A stretch of DNA of 64,000 bases from DATHAP01 sp963762865 (GCA_963762865.1 CAVXNC010000024.1:148031-212030); one strand, 5' to 3'; numbered from the stretch's first letter, positions 34,781 through 43,727 are shown. The notes: generated by a model from the sequence alone, not told the origin. Program-made: numbers and translations.

Positions 34781-35377
34781 GTGTCCGACCGCGACGGCTC
34801 CCTGGTCGCCGTAGGCCCGGGCGAGCGGCACCGGCGGATCGCCGGCTGCTTCTCCGACCGGGTCCGCGGCACCGCCGACTGGTCGGCACCCGCGCCGGTC
34901 GACGGCTGGACGGCCCGCGACGTGGTCCGCCACCTCGTCGAGTGGTTCCCCGGCTTCCTGGCCATGGGCTCTGACGTCCGGCTCCCCGCGGGGCCGCCGG
35001 TCGACGACGACCCGGTCGGCGCCTGGCGGGTCCACGCCGACGGGGTCCAGGCCGTGCTCGACGACCCGGGCTCGGCGGACCGGGAGTTCTCCGACGAGCA
35101 CACCGGCACGATGCCGCTGCCCGAGGCGGTCGACCGGTTCTACACCTCCGACGTCTTCATGCACACCTGGGACCTGGCCCGCGCCACCGGCCAGGACGAG
35201 ACCCTCGACAGCGGGCTCTGCGCTGCGCTGCTCGCCGGCATGGAACCGATCGAGGACCTCATGCGCTCCTCCGGCCAGTACGGCCCGCGGGTCGCCGTGC
35301 CCGCCGACGCGGACGCCCAGACCCGGATGCTGGGATTCATCGGCCGCGACCCGAGCTGGACGTCGACCACCAGCTGA
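34781..35377 (+). CDS. TIGR03086 family metal-binding protein
   Basis: 198-residue DinB-like/maleylpyruvate isomerase N-terminal type protein. WTARDVVRHLVEWFPGFL (about residues 42-59) with a metal-ligand histidine and FMHTWDLARATGQDETLD (about 126-143) are the family blocks; the end GFIGRDPSW is standard. Likely metal-dependent and thiol-linked, but the reaction is unknown. GTG 34781 begins one base after the previous stop. It is intact, unlike the relative at 15841-16462. Confidence 0.87.
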   Translation: MSDRDGSLVAVGPGERHRRIAGCFSDRVRGTADWSAPAPVDGWTARDVVRHLVEWFPGFLAMGSDVRLPAGPPVDDDPVGAWRVHADGVQAVLDDPGSADREFSDEHTGTMPLPEAVDRFYTSDVFMHTWDLARATGQDETLDSGLCAALLAGMEPIEDLMRSSGQYGPRVAVPADADAQTRMLGFIGRDPSWTSTTS

Positions 35378-35383
35378 CCGCGC

Positions 35384-36226
35384 TCAGCCGTCGAGGCGCG
35401 CGACGAGCGCGCCGAGCAGGCCGGCGACACCCTCCGGGCCCTCGACCACCAGGTCCGCCCGCTCGGCCACCTCGGTCACCTCGGTCGAGCCGCTGCACAC
35501 CAGCAGGCCCGGCAGACCCTCGGCGCGCAGCCGGGCGACCTCCTCGAAGGCCGGCAGGTCGCCCAGGTCGTCACCGACGAAGACGACCGCCGAGGTCGCG
35601 CCGGGCTCGACCAGCGACCGCACCGCCGCGCCCTTGTCGGCCCCGGGCGGCCGCAGCTCCAGCACCAGCCGGCCAGGCTCCAGGACCAGCCCCGTCTCCG
35701 CGGCGAGGGACTCGAGCGGCTGCCGCAGGAGGTCGAGTGCGGCCACCGGGTCGCGCGCCCGCCTGGTGTGGACCGCGACGGCGAGCCCCTTGTCCTCGAC
35801 CCAGGTGCCGTCGGGGCCCCCGAGCTCGGCGAGCAGGCCGGGCAACCGCGACCGGGCGGCTGCGACCCCGGACGCATCGGGCGGCGAGGTCACCTGGCCG
35901 GCCTCCCAGCGCTCCAGCCCGTAGTGGCCCAGCACGACCAGCCCGCGGACCGACTCCAGCCGGCCGTACTCCACGGCGAGCGCCGCCGGGCGGCCGGTGA
36001 CGACGGCCACCCGCACGCCGTGCCCTGCCAGCCGCTCGAGCACCGGTGGCACGTCAGGGTGCGCCCGCGCGTCGTCGGGGTCCGCGACGATCGGCGAGAG
36101 CGTGCCGTCGAAGTCGAGGGCGACCAGGGCGTGACCGGCGTCCGCCAGCAGGGCGGCCAGCCCGACCCGCCCCTCGTCGGTGGCCGGCTCGGGGAGCGGC
36201 TGGGGTAGCGGCTCGGGCGGAGCCAT
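35384..36226 (-). CDS. otsB: Trehalose-phosphatase
   Basis: 280-residue HAD-type phosphatase that removes the phosphate from trehalose-6-phosphate. The nucleophile motif LDFDGTLSPI has D38 and D40, TGRPAAL is motif II, KGAAVRSLV supplies the motif III lysine, and VFVGDDLGDLPAFEE is motif IV. A proline-rich N-terminal tail (residues 1-16) is unusual but harmless. It works with OtsA at 32366. It is the last gene of a leftward run with the nucleotidyltransferase, DUF3263 and LytR_C genes, 2 bases after the latter. Confidence 0.93.
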   Translation of the reverse strand: MAPPEPLPQPLPEPATDEGRVGLAALLADAGHALVALDFDGTLSPIVADPDDARAHPDVPPVLERLAGHGVRVAVVTGRPAALAVEYGRLESVRGLVVLGHYGLERWEAGQVTSPPDASGVAAARSRLPGLLAELGGPDGTWVEDKGLAVAVHTRRARDPVAALDLLRQPLESLAAETGLVLEPGRLVLELRPPGADKGAAVRSLVEPGATSAVVFVGDDLGDLPAFEEVARLRAEGLPGLLVCSGSTEVTEVAERADLVVEGPEGVAGLLGALVARLDG

Positions 36227-36228
36227 GC

Positions 36229-36855
36229 TCAGCCCGGGTAGCTGGTGGTGACGACGACCGTCAGCCGCGTCGTCGACAGGTTGCCGAAGCGCGGCCGGAT
36301 CCGCGGCTCGCTGCGCAGGTCGCCCGCGACCGCGAGGGCCGCCGTCTCGGCGCCGACCGGGTAGTAGACCGTCGTCGCCGGGACGATGCCTCGGAAGTTG
36401 CCGACGGCGGGCACGGTCCAGCCCTGGTCACGCAGGTCCTGACCGACGGTCGCGGCCAGCCCCGCCCGGCTCGACTGGTTCAGGACGACGACCTCGTAGG
36501 CCGTCCGGTCGACCGACGCCGGCTTCGACGACGGCGTGGCCTCGGCCTTCGTGCCCTCGACCTCGGTCGCCGGGCTCGCCTCGGGGGTCGACGGGGTGAC
36601 CGAGGAGGGAGTCGACACCGCCTTCGCGGCGTCGGTCCGGGCGGAGGGAGTGGCCCCCGAGCTCGACGTGCGGGCAGCGGCATCAGCCACCGGCTGGCCG
36701 GGCTGCTCGCCCTGCCACACCGCGAGGGCGGTGATCAGCGAGGCGACTGCGGCCACTGCGAGCACCGACGGCATCAGGGCACCGAGGACGGACCGCCGGG
36801 TGCGGTGCGCACCGCGGCGGACGCGGGGCTGGGAGGAGTCGTGTCGGGCGATCAT
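36229..36855 (-). CDS. LytR C-terminal domain protein (VirR-like)
   Basis: 208-residue membrane-anchored protein. A cytoplasmic basic N-terminus (1-22), one membrane segment (about 24-46), a serine/threonine/proline-rich linker (about 50-112) and a LytR_C domain (about 118-205) with YEVVVLNQSSRAGLAATVG and ETAALAVAGDL. This plan, and the DUF3263 gene beside it, match Mycobacterium tuberculosis Rv0431 (VirR) and Rv0430, near groEL2. VirR affects cell-envelope integrity and vesicle release; transfer of that function is inference. Confidence 0.85.
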   Translation of the reverse strand: MIARHDSSQPRVRRGAHRTRRSVLGALMPSVLAVAAVASLITALAVWQGEQPGQPVADAAARTSSSGATPSARTDAAKAVSTPSSVTPSTPEASPATEVEGTKAEATPSSKPASVDRTAYEVVVLNQSSRAGLAATVGQDLRDQGWTVPAVGNFRGIVPATTVYYPVGAETAALAVAGDLRSEPRIRPRFGNLSTTRLTVVVTTSYPG

Positions 36856-36894
36856 GACGGCGGTCGAGGCTAGCGGACCGGGACGGTCCGGCGC

Positions 36895-37326
36895 TCAGAC
36901 CTCGATGCCGAGCCGGCGGGCCGAGCGGGCCCGCTGGCGCGCCGAGCGGAGCCGGCGCAGCCGCTTGACCAGCATCGGGTCGGTGGCCAGCGCCTCCGGG
37001 CGGTCGATCAGCGCGTTGAGCACCTGGTAGTAGCGCGTGGCCGACATGTCGAAGAGCTCACGGATCGCCTGCTCCTTGGCGCCCGCGTACTTCCACCACT
37101 GGCGCTCGAAGGCGAGGATCTCCTGGTCGCGGGGGGACAGCTGGGAGGCGGCCCCGGCGTCGGCGGCCCGGAAGGCGTCCGCGGCGTCGCTCGTCCCCAT
37201 GTCGCTCCTCGCGTCCCGCATGCCCGGTGATCGGGTGCTGTCGGTGATCTCGGCGGCCGGCCCGCCTCGGTGGTGCAGGTGGTGCTGGGCGTCATCGTAC
37301 GGGGGAATCACACTCGTGTCATTCAC
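36895..37326 (-). CDS. DUF3263 domain-containing protein
   Basis: 143-residue protein with the DUF3263 domain in the C-terminal two thirds: LSPRDQEILAFERQWWKYAG, AKEQAIRELFDMSATRYYQVL, ALIDRPEALATDPMLVKRLRRL. This is a small helix-turn-helix-like actinobacterial domain, the Rv0430 type. The N-terminal 40 residues are low-complexity; ATG at 37200 is a possible alternative start. GTG 37326 overlaps the stop of the nucleotidyltransferase gene (GTGA), supporting the longer form. Confidence 0.88.
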   Translation of the reverse strand: MNDTSVIPPYDDAQHHLHHRGGPAAEITDSTRSPGMRDARSDMGTSDAADAFRAADAGAASQLSPRDQEILAFERQWWKYAGAKEQAIRELFDMSATRYYQVLNALIDRPEALATDPMLVKRLRRLRSARQRARSARRLGIEV

Positions 37327-38126
37327 CCGGGACTCCTCGTGGCGTACGGCTGCAGGGTCGTGCCGGCGCCCCGGACCGCGTCGACCAGGGACTCGTGCGG
37401 ACCGACCGTCTCACCGGCCCAGACGACGGAGCGCACCAGGGTCCCCTCGACCCGCGCCCCGGGCTCCACGACCGGCTGGCCGCCGGACGCCAGCATGTTG
37501 GCCCGCAGGTAGTGCGCGGGTGTGCCGCAGTCCACGACCGGCACGTCGGTCTCCACCAGGTCCAGCCCGCCCTCGGCGTGCAGCGCCCGCCACGACACCT
37601 CGTAGAGCCCCGACGGGTCCGGCGACAGGTCCCGCACCGACCACCAGGGCAGCAGGCCGGTCCCGACGTAGCGCAGCCCGTCGAAGACGCCGTCCGCCGG
37701 GTCCTCGGGGCGGGAGCACAGCAGCCGAGGGCGGTCGCCGTCCCAGCCGGCGACGAGGTCGGCCAGCACCGCCGCCATCTCGGGCGGGTACCAGGCGTCG
37801 GCGTTGGTCACCATCACCGGCCGTCCGTCGAGCCAGTCGTGCAGCAGGCCGAGCGCGCCGGCCGTCCCCCGCGCCTCGCCGGGCTCGACCGAGGCGTGGA
37901 CGTCGTGGCCGTCCAGCCAGTCGAGCATCAGGTCCAGGTGGGCGTGCGCGTTCACGGCGAGCTCAGCGACGTACGGCCGGAGGCGCTCGACCGCCCACTC
38001 GAGGAGCGGGCGTCCGCCGACGGTGCACAGCGCCTTGGGACGTACGTCCGACAGGGGCCGCAGCCGGCGACCCTCGCCGGCGGCGAGCACGACCCCGGCG
38101 AACCCTGGCGAGAACATCGCGGCCAC
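37323..38126 (-). CDS. Nucleotidyltransferase family protein (sugar-nucleotide type)
   Basis: 267-residue NTP_transferase fold enzyme. The nucleotide-binding VVLAAGEGRRLRPLSDVRPKAL (about residues 12-33) and the metal-binding NADAWYPPEM (about 107-116) are present, with a C-terminal beta-helix-like end. It resembles mannose-1-phosphate guanylyltransferase or glucose-1-phosphate transferases; which nucleotide and sugar is not clear. First gene of the leftward run ending in otsB. The 59 bases to the divergent pirin gene hold the promoters. Confidence 0.87.
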   Translation of the reverse strand: MAAMFSPGFAGVVLAAGEGRRLRPLSDVRPKALCTVGGRPLLEWAVERLRPYVAELAVNAHAHLDLMLDWLDGHDVHASVEPGEARGTAGALGLLHDWLDGRPVMVTNADAWYPPEMAAVLADLVAGWDGDRPRLLCSRPEDPADGVFDGLRYVGTGLLPWWSVRDLSPDPSGLYEVSWRALHAEGGLDLVETDVPVVDCGTPAHYLRANMLASGGQPVVEPGARVEGTLVRSVVWAGETVGPHESLVDAVRGAGTTLQPYATRSPG

Positions 38127-38185
38127 GCTCTCACGCCCGGGTCACGGCCGGGAATCCACCAGGTGGCCGGGGGCGTTCCGCTGGC

Positions 38186-39151
38186 ATGCCCGCTGTCACG
38201 GTCGACAACGTCCTCGCACTCCCCCGCATCCCGGCACCCGGCCCGACCGCTCAGGATCGGCCGGTCGCCTCGGTGACGACCGCCCCGCGCGGCTTCGAGG
38301 GCGAGGGCTTCCCGGTCCGGCGGGCGTTCGCCGGGGTCGCGCAGGAGCTGCTCGACCCCTTCGTGCATCTCGACCAGATGGGCGAGGTCGACTACGCGCC
38401 GGGCGAGCCGAAGGGCACGCCGTGGCACCCGCACCGCGGCTTCGAGACCGTCACCTACATGATCGACGGGGAGATGGCCCACCAGGACTCCAACGGCGGC
38501 GGCGGGCTGATCACCAACGGCGACACCCAGTGGATGACTGCTGGCAGCGGCATCCTGCACATCGAGACGCCACCCGAGGCCCTGGTCGTCAGCGGTGGCC
38601 TCTTCCACGGCTTCCAGCTGTGGGTCAACCTGCCGCGTGACCTCAAGATGGCGGCGCCCCGCTACCAGGACATCCGCGGCGCGAAGGTCGGCCTGCTGTC
38701 CTCGACCGACGGCGGCGCGCTGGTGCGTGTCATCGCCGGGTCGGTGCCCGGCGTCGACGGGTCCGAGGGACCCGGTTCGACCTACACGCCGATCACCCTG
38801 ATCCACGCCACGATCTCGGCCGGCGCCCGGCTGACCCTGCCGTGGCGCCCTGACTTCAACGCCCTCGTCTACTCCCTCGGCGGCGCCGGATCGGTGGGCG
38901 CCGAAGGGCGGCCGCTGCGCAGCGGCCAGCTGGCGGTGCTCGGCGCCGGCGACACCCTGTCGGTCCAGGCCGACGACGCGCAGGACTCGCACACACCGTC
39001 GCTCGACGTGCTGGTGCTCGGCGGTCAGCCGATCCGCGAGCCGGTCGCGTGGTACGGCCCCTTCGTCATGAACACCGACGCCGAGCTGCGGCAGGCGTTC
39101 GAGGACTTCCAGGCCGGCCGGCTGGGCACGATCCCCGCGCAGCACGCCTGA
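38186..39151 (+). CDS. Pirin family protein
   Basis: 321-residue bicupin. The N-terminal cupin has the metal site HPHRGFETVTYMIDGEMAHQD (histidines around residues 82-84, glutamate at about 88) and GDTQWMTAGSGILHIE, the standard pirin blocks; GLFHGFQLWVNLPRDLK and the C-terminal GGQPIREPVAWYGPFVMN complete the family pattern. Pirins are iron proteins with quercetinase activity or redox-sensing roles. The ATG at 38186 begins MPAVTVDNVLALPRI. A long hairpin follows the stop. Confidence 0.93.
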   Translation: MPAVTVDNVLALPRIPAPGPTAQDRPVASVTTAPRGFEGEGFPVRRAFAGVAQELLDPFVHLDQMGEVDYAPGEPKGTPWHPHRGFETVTYMIDGEMAHQDSNGGGGLITNGDTQWMTAGSGILHIETPPEALVVSGGLFHGFQLWVNLPRDLKMAAPRYQDIRGAKVGLLSSTDGGALVRVIAGSVPGVDGSEGPGSTYTPITLIHATISAGARLTLPWRPDFNALVYSLGGAGSVGAEGRPLRSGQLAVLGAGDTLSVQADDAQDSHTPSLDVLVLGGQPIREPVAWYGPFVMNTDAELRQAFEDFQAGRLGTIPAQHA

Positions 39152-39186
39152 CGTCCCACCCGCTGACCCGGCGCCGCCCGTGCCGT

Positions 39187-39238
39187 TGATCCAGGCGGCG
39201 TGGTAGCCCCCGGAGGGCACGCCGGGACGCCTGGATCA
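39187..39238. terminator. Long hairpin after the pirin gene
   Basis: Outer arms TGATCCAGGCG (39187-39197) and CGCCTGGATCA (39228-39238) are perfect complements; inner GCGTG/CACGC and GCCC/GGGC pairs extend the stem. It lies 36 bases after the pirin stop and before the sulfate operon promoter. A terminator role is likely; it may also be a small dispersed repeat. Confidence 0.6.
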
Positions 39239-39319
39239 CCGCGTGGTGAGGTGCTCCCGGCGCAGCCGTAGAGGGACGTCCGTCTCACCAGACGCGCGGG
39301 GCATTTCGGACATCGAGCG

Positions 39320-39346
39320 AACTGTGCATATGCTCTAACCACAGTT
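39320..39346 (+). promoter_or_regulatory. Candidate promoter/operator of the sulfate operon
   Basis: A perfect 7-bp inverted repeat, AACTGTG-N13-CACAGTT, covers a -10 candidate TATGCT (39329-39334). The site is 24 bases upstream of the substrate-binding protein start codon and would be well placed for a repressor. The convergent Rrf2 regulator at the other end of the operon is a natural candidate to bind it, but that is inference. Confidence 0.55.
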
Positions 39347-39369
39347 TCTCGATGGAGAAAGGTTCTCTC

Positions 39370-40422
39370 ATGGTGTTTACCGCCCGACGGCGACCGGTGG
39401 TCACGATGGCCGCCGCCCTGCTCTCTGCTCTCTCCCTCGCCGCGTGCGCCAGCACCGAGGCGTCGACGGGGGACGACTCCGGATCCGGCGACTCGGGCGG
39501 CGGCGAAGAGGTCACCCTCTCGCTCGTGGCCTACTCGACGCCGCAGGCCGCGTTCGAGAAGATCATCACCGCCTTCCAGGAGACCGACGCCGGCGCGAAC
39601 GTGAAGTTCGAGCAGTCCTACGGCGCGTCCGGCGACCAGAGCCGCGCGGTCGAGGCCGGACTGCCCGCCGACTTCGTGATGTTCTCGCTGGCCCCGGACA
39701 TGGACCGCCTCGTCGAGGCCGGCATGGTCGACGCCTCGTGGAACACGGACGAGAACAAGGGCATGATCACCGACTCCGTGGTGTCGCTGGTCACCCGCAG
39801 CGGCAACCCCGAGGGCATCAAGGGCTGGGACGACCTCACCAAGAAGGGCCTCGAGGTCATCACTCCCAACCCGTTCTCCTCCGGCGGCGCCCGCTGGAAC
39901 CTGATGGCCGGCTACGGCGCGCAGCTCGAGGACGGCAAGTCCGAGGCCGAGGGCGAGAAGTACCTCGCCGACCTGCTCGCCAACGTGCCGGTGCAGGACG
40001 AGAGCGCCCGCGCCGCGCTGCAGACCTTCACCGGTGGCAAGGGTGACGTCCTCCTCTCGTACGAGAACGAGGCGATCTTCGCCCAGCAGAACGGGGAGGA
40101 CCTGGAGTACGTCGTGCCCGACTCGACGATCCTGATCGAGAACCCGGCCGCCATCACCTCCACGACCAAGCACCCCAAGGAGGCTCAGGCCTTCCTGGAC
40201 TTCGTGCGGGGCGACGAGGCACAGAAGATCTTCGCGGAGAACGGCTACCGCCCGACGCTCGAGGGTGCGGACACCGCCGGCCAGGACTTCCCGGAGCCTC
40301 CTGGCTTGTTCACCATCGACGACCTGGGCGGCTGGGACGAGGTCCTCGTCAAGTTCTTCGACGAGGAGAACGGCGTGGTCACGGAGATCGAGCGCAACCT
40401 CGGTGTCTCCACCGAGAAGTGA
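39370..40422 (+). CDS. Sulfate ABC transporter substrate-binding protein
   Basis: 350-residue extracytoplasmic sulfate-binding lipoprotein. Signal peptide with lipobox SLAAC (cysteine near residue 21), a serine/glycine/acidic linker, then the Sbp fold: VAYSTPQAAFEKIITAF, SYGASGDQSRAVEAGLPAD, NPFSSGGARWNLMAGYGA and ENGYRPTLEG. It delivers sulfate to the CysTWA importer encoded next. ATG 39370 has GGAGAAAGG about 9 bases upstream. A palindrome over the promoter (39320-39346) suggests repression when sulfur is plentiful. Confidence 0.95.
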   Translation: MVFTARRRPVVTMAAALLSALSLAACASTEASTGDDSGSGDSGGGEEVTLSLVAYSTPQAAFEKIITAFQETDAGANVKFEQSYGASGDQSRAVEAGLPADFVMFSLAPDMDRLVEAGMVDASWNTDENKGMITDSVVSLVTRSGNPEGIKGWDDLTKKGLEVITPNPFSSGGARWNLMAGYGAQLEDGKSEAEGEKYLADLLANVPVQDESARAALQTFTGGKGDVLLSYENEAIFAQQNGEDLEYVVPDSTILIENPAAITSTTKHPKEAQAFLDFVRGDEAQKIFAENGYRPTLEGADTAGQDFPEPPGLFTIDDLGGWDEVLVKFFDEENGVVTEIERNLGVSTEK

Positions 40423-40426
40423 CGAC

Positions 40427-41299
40427 TTGACCACGACAGCTCCCCAGACTGGCGCCGGCGTGAGCCTCCTCCCTAGGGCCACGCCGGCGCCACCGGCGGA
40501 ACCCAGGCGCCGCCCCCTGCACGGTCGTGGGCAGGCGATCGGCCTCGGCCTGGTCGTCGTGTACCTGAGCGTCATCGTCCTGATCCCGCTGGCAGCCGTG
40601 GTCGTCACGAGTCAGGAGAACGGCCTCGCCGGGTTCTGGAAAGCAGTCACCACCCCGGAGGCGTCGTCGACGCTCAAGCTCACGATCGGGGCGTCGTTCC
40701 TGGTCGCGGTCATCAACTGCGTGATGGGCACGATGATCGCCTGGCTGCTGGTGCGGGACCACCTCCCGGGCCGGGGCTTCTTCGACGCGCTCATCGACCT
40801 GCCGTTCGCGTTGCCGACGATCGTGGCCGGGCTCGCACTGCTGACCGTCTACGGCACGGACAGCCCCCTCGGTCTCGACATCGCCTACTCGCGGTTGGCG
40901 GTCGTGGTCGCGCTGCTCTTCGTCACCCTGCCATTCGTGGTGCGCACGGTGCAGCCGGTGCTCCTCGAGCTGGACCGGGAGATGGAGCAAGCGGCGGCCT
41001 CGCTGGGCGCCGGCCCGGCGACGATCTTCTTCCGGATCATCCTGCCGAACATCCTCCCGGCCATGGCGGCGGGAACGGCGCTGTCGTTCGCCCGGGCGGT
41101 CAGCGAGTTCGGCTCGACCGTCCTGATCTCCGGCAACCTGCCCTTCAAGACCCAGGTGGCATCGGTGCACATCTTCAACCAGCTGGAGAACGACAACGTC
41201 GTGGGCGCCGCCTCGGTCGCCACCGTCCTGCTGGTCGTCGCCCTCGTGATGCTCGTCGCTCTGGACGTGCTGCAGCGGTGGGGGGCCCGCCGTGGCTAG
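40427..41299 (+). CDS. cysT: Sulfate ABC transporter permease CysT
   Basis: 290-residue inner-membrane permease with six membrane segments; the cytoplasmic EAA loop is EMEQAAASLGAGPATIFFRIILPNI (about residues 183-207). DLPFALPTIVAGLALL and EFGSTVLISGNLPFKTQVA are diagnostic for CysT/CysU. TTG 40427 begins five bases after the previous stop; GTG 40460 is an alternative. It overlaps cysW by 8 bases. Pairs with CysW as the channel of the sulfate/thiosulfate importer. Confidence 0.93.
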   Translation: MTTTAPQTGAGVSLLPRATPAPPAEPRRRPLHGRGQAIGLGLVVVYLSVIVLIPLAAVVVTSQENGLAGFWKAVTTPEASSTLKLTIGASFLVAVINCVMGTMIAWLLVRDHLPGRGFFDALIDLPFALPTIVAGLALLTVYGTDSPLGLDIAYSRLAVVVALLFVTLPFVVRTVQPVLLELDREMEQAAASLGAGPATIFFRIILPNILPAMAAGTALSFARAVSEFGSTVLISGNLPFKTQVASVHIFNQLENDNVVGAASVATVLLVVALVMLVALDVLQRWGARRG

Positions 41300-42101
41300 C
41301 CCGGGCGTCCTGGTGAAGCCCGCCGTGCGCGGCCTGGCCCTGCTCTACCTGACGTTCCTGCTCGTCATCCCGGTCGCGTTGATCTTCTGGCGCACGTTCG
41401 AGAACGGCGTCGGCCCGGTCATCGACGGCCTCACCACCGAGGCCACCATCCACGCCTTCCAGCTGACGGCCGTCATCGCATTCTGGGCCGTGTTGGCCAA
41501 CACCGTCTTCGGCGTCGTCGCCGCGTTGCTACTGGTGCGGTACGACTTCCACGGCAAGCGGGTGCTCAACGCACTCATCGACCTGCCGCTCGCGGTCTCA
41601 CCGGTCATCGTCGGCCTCTCGCTCATCCTCGTCTACGGCCGCACGACCGGGATCGGCCAGGCACTCGCGGGGATCGGCATCAACATCATCTTCTCGATCC
41701 CCGGCATGGTGATGGCCACCATCTTCGTCTCGATCCCGCTGGTGGTGCGCGCCGTCGCGCCCGTGCTGGAGGAGATCGGCGACGACCAGGAGCAGGCGGC
41801 TCGGACCCTCGGTGCCGGGCCGGTGCAGACCTTCCGGCGCATCACGCTCCCGTCCATCCGGGGCGCGCTCGCCTACGGCGTCGTGCTCGCCACGGCCCGG
41901 TCGCTCGGTGAGTACGGCGCTGTGGCCGTCGTGTCCGGGCGGCTGGTCGGCCGTACCCAGACGGTCACGTTGCTCGTGCAGGAGCGCTACCTCAACTTCG
42001 ACCAGGAGACGGCCTACGCCTGCGCCCTGCTGCTCGTCGTCACCGCTGTGCTGGCCCTCGGTGTCAGCCGGCTGCTCGCCCCCAAGGAGATCACCAGATG
42101 A
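41292..42101 (+). CDS. cysW: Sulfate ABC transporter permease CysW
   Basis: 269-residue permease with six membrane segments; EAA loop DQEQAARTLGAGPVQTFRRITLPSI and SLGEYGAVAVVSGRLVGRTQTV are typical of CysW. Forms the translocation channel with CysT. GTG 41292 lies inside the cysT 3' end, and the stop overlaps cysA by ATGA, so the whole operon is translationally coupled. Confidence 0.93.
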   Translation: MASPGVLVKPAVRGLALLYLTFLLVIPVALIFWRTFENGVGPVIDGLTTEATIHAFQLTAVIAFWAVLANTVFGVVAALLLVRYDFHGKRVLNALIDLPLAVSPVIVGLSLILVYGRTTGIGQALAGIGINIIFSIPGMVMATIFVSIPLVVRAVAPVLEEIGDDQEQAARTLGAGPVQTFRRITLPSIRGALAYGVVLATARSLGEYGAVAVVSGRLVGRTQTVTLLVQERYLNFDQETAYACALLLVVTAVLALGVSRLLAPKEITR

Positions 42102-43063
42102 GCATCATCGTGCGCGACGTCGGCAAGAGCTTCGGCGACTTCGCCGCCCTGACGGACGTCAGCGTGGAGATCCCCACCGGGTCCCTCACCGCCCTGCTCG
42201 GACCGAGCGGTGGCGGCAAGTCGACGCTGTTGCGCGTGATCGCCGGCCTCGAGTCGCCCGACACCGGGTCCGTCGAGATCGAGGGCCGCGACGCCACGAA
42301 GCTGCCCCCGCAGGACCGCGGCGTCGGCTTCGTCTTCCAGCACTACGCGGCGTTCAAGCACCTCACCGTGGAGCGCAACGTCGCCTTCGGGCTGGAGATC
42401 CGCAAGCGTCCCAAGCCGGAGATCAAGGAGAAGGTGCGCGAGCTGCTCGAGCTCGTGCACCTCGAGCAGTTCGCGCACCGCTACCCCGCCCAGCTCTCGG
42501 GCGGCCAGCGGCAGCGGATGGCGCTGGCCCGCGCCCTCGCGGTGGAGCCGCAGGTGCTGCTTCTCGACGAGCCGTTCGGCGCGCTCGACGCGCAGGTCCG
42601 CAAGGAGCTGCGCGCCTGGCTGCGGCGGCTGCACGACAAGGTGCACGTCACGACCGTCTTCGTCACCCATGACCAGGAGGAGGCCATGGAGGTGGCGGAC
42701 TCCATCGTGGTGATGGCCGGCGGGAAGGTGGAGCAGATCGGTACGCCCGACGACCTGTATGACGCTCCGGCGAACGACTTCGTCATGAGCTTCCTCGGCC
42801 CGGTCACCACCCTGCACGGACAACTGGTCCGGCCGCACGACCTCGAGCTGTTCACCGAACCCGGCCGGGAGACCACCGCCGCGCGCGTCGACCGTGTCAC
42901 CCGGCTCGGGTTCGAGGTCCGGGTTGACCTCACGGTCGACGACCACGAGGTCTGGGCGCAGGTCACCCGCGGGACTGCCGAGCAGCTGGGCATCACCGAG
43001 GGCCAGACGGTCCACCTGCGCCGGGTCGCCCCGGTCCGCGCCAGGGCGGTCACCGCCAGCTAG
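42098..43063 (+). CDS. cysA: Sulfate/thiosulfate import ATP-binding protein CysA
   Basis: 321-residue ATPase of the sulfate importer. Walker A GPSGGGKS (about residues 37-44), Q-loop VFQHYAAFKHLTV, signature QLSGGQRQRMALARALA, Walker B VLLLDEPFGALD and H-loop VTHDQEEAMEVAD, followed by a TOBE-type C-terminal domain (about 235-320). It ends two bases before the convergent Rrf2 gene, so the pair must share a transcription end. Confidence 0.95.
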   Translation: MSIIVRDVGKSFGDFAALTDVSVEIPTGSLTALLGPSGGGKSTLLRVIAGLESPDTGSVEIEGRDATKLPPQDRGVGFVFQHYAAFKHLTVERNVAFGLEIRKRPKPEIKEKVRELLELVHLEQFAHRYPAQLSGGQRQRMALARALAVEPQVLLLDEPFGALDAQVRKELRAWLRRLHDKVHVTTVFVTHDQEEAMEVADSIVVMAGGKVEQIGTPDDLYDAPANDFVMSFLGPVTTLHGQLVRPHDLELFTEPGRETTAARVDRVTRLGFEVRVDLTVDDHEVWAQVTRGTAEQLGITEGQTVHLRRVAPVRARAVTAS

Positions 43064-43065
43064 GT

Positions 43066-43524
43066 CTAGGGCCGCTCGTCGACGCCGTACTTGTCGGCGA
43101 TGGCGACGACGTGCTTCGGCAGTCGGCCCGTCATGACGTCCTGCAGAGTGACGTCCTCGAGGACGTGGCGCAGGCTCCCGCGTACCGCGATCCAGACCGT
43201 GCGCAGGCTCTCGGTCGGCCCCTCGTAGTCCAGGGTGGCCGGGCTGGTGTCACGGACCGTCGCGAGCGGCCCCTCGACGGCGCGGATGACATCCGCGATG
43301 GCGATCTGCGCCGGCGGCCGGGCCAGCGTGTAGCCGCCCTCTGGGCCGCGGCGGCTCACCAGAAGCTTGTGCTGCTTGAGCTGCCGGAGGATCTCCAGCA
43401 GGAACTTCAGCGGGATCTGCTGCGCGGTCGCCAGGTGCTCGGCCTTGACCGGGGTGACCGACGCGTCCGCGGCCAGCTGCACGAGCGCGCGCACCGCATA
43501 GTCGACCCGGGCTGTGACGCGCAC
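43066..43524 (-). CDS. Rrf2 family transcriptional regulator
   Basis: 152-residue winged-helix regulator. The start VRVTARVDYAVRALVQLAAD, the recognition region IPLKFLLEILRQLKQHKLLVSRRGPEGGYTLAR (about residues 37-69) and IADVIRAVEGPLA are standard. No cluster-binding cysteines are visible, so it is closer to the CymR type, which controls sulfur metabolism, than to the iron-sulfur IscR/NsrR type. Its tail-to-tail contact with the sulfate operon makes control of that operon plausible. GTG 43524 is the start. The 203 bases to paaE hold no convincing gene. Confidence 0.92.
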   Translation of the reverse strand: MRVTARVDYAVRALVQLAADASVTPVKAEHLATAQQIPLKFLLEILRQLKQHKLLVSRRGPEGGYTLARPPAQIAIADVIRAVEGPLATVRDTSPATLDYEGPTESLRTVWIAVRGSLRHVLEDVTLQDVMTGRLPKHVVAIADKYGVDERP

Positions 43525-43727
43525 GGCGGACAGTCTGTCAGCACCGGAGGTGCCGGCGGCACCAGGCGCGCGGATCGGCGGCCGGCGCGCTGCATCCGGA
43601 CCGCACCGAATCAGGGAAGGCCCGACATGCCGACTCGCCGAACCACCATCACGTCCAGCCCGCGGCCTGCTCCCACGGACTCGACCGACCGCCCGACACC
43701 TCCGGCGCCCCCGGCACCGGGTGGCGC

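Noticed and set aside
37037..38185. Long plus-strand extension before the pirin gene
   Set aside because: It runs through DUF3263 and nucleotidyltransferase genes on the other strand and consists of arginine/serine/proline repeats; the pirin start at 38186 fits the family.
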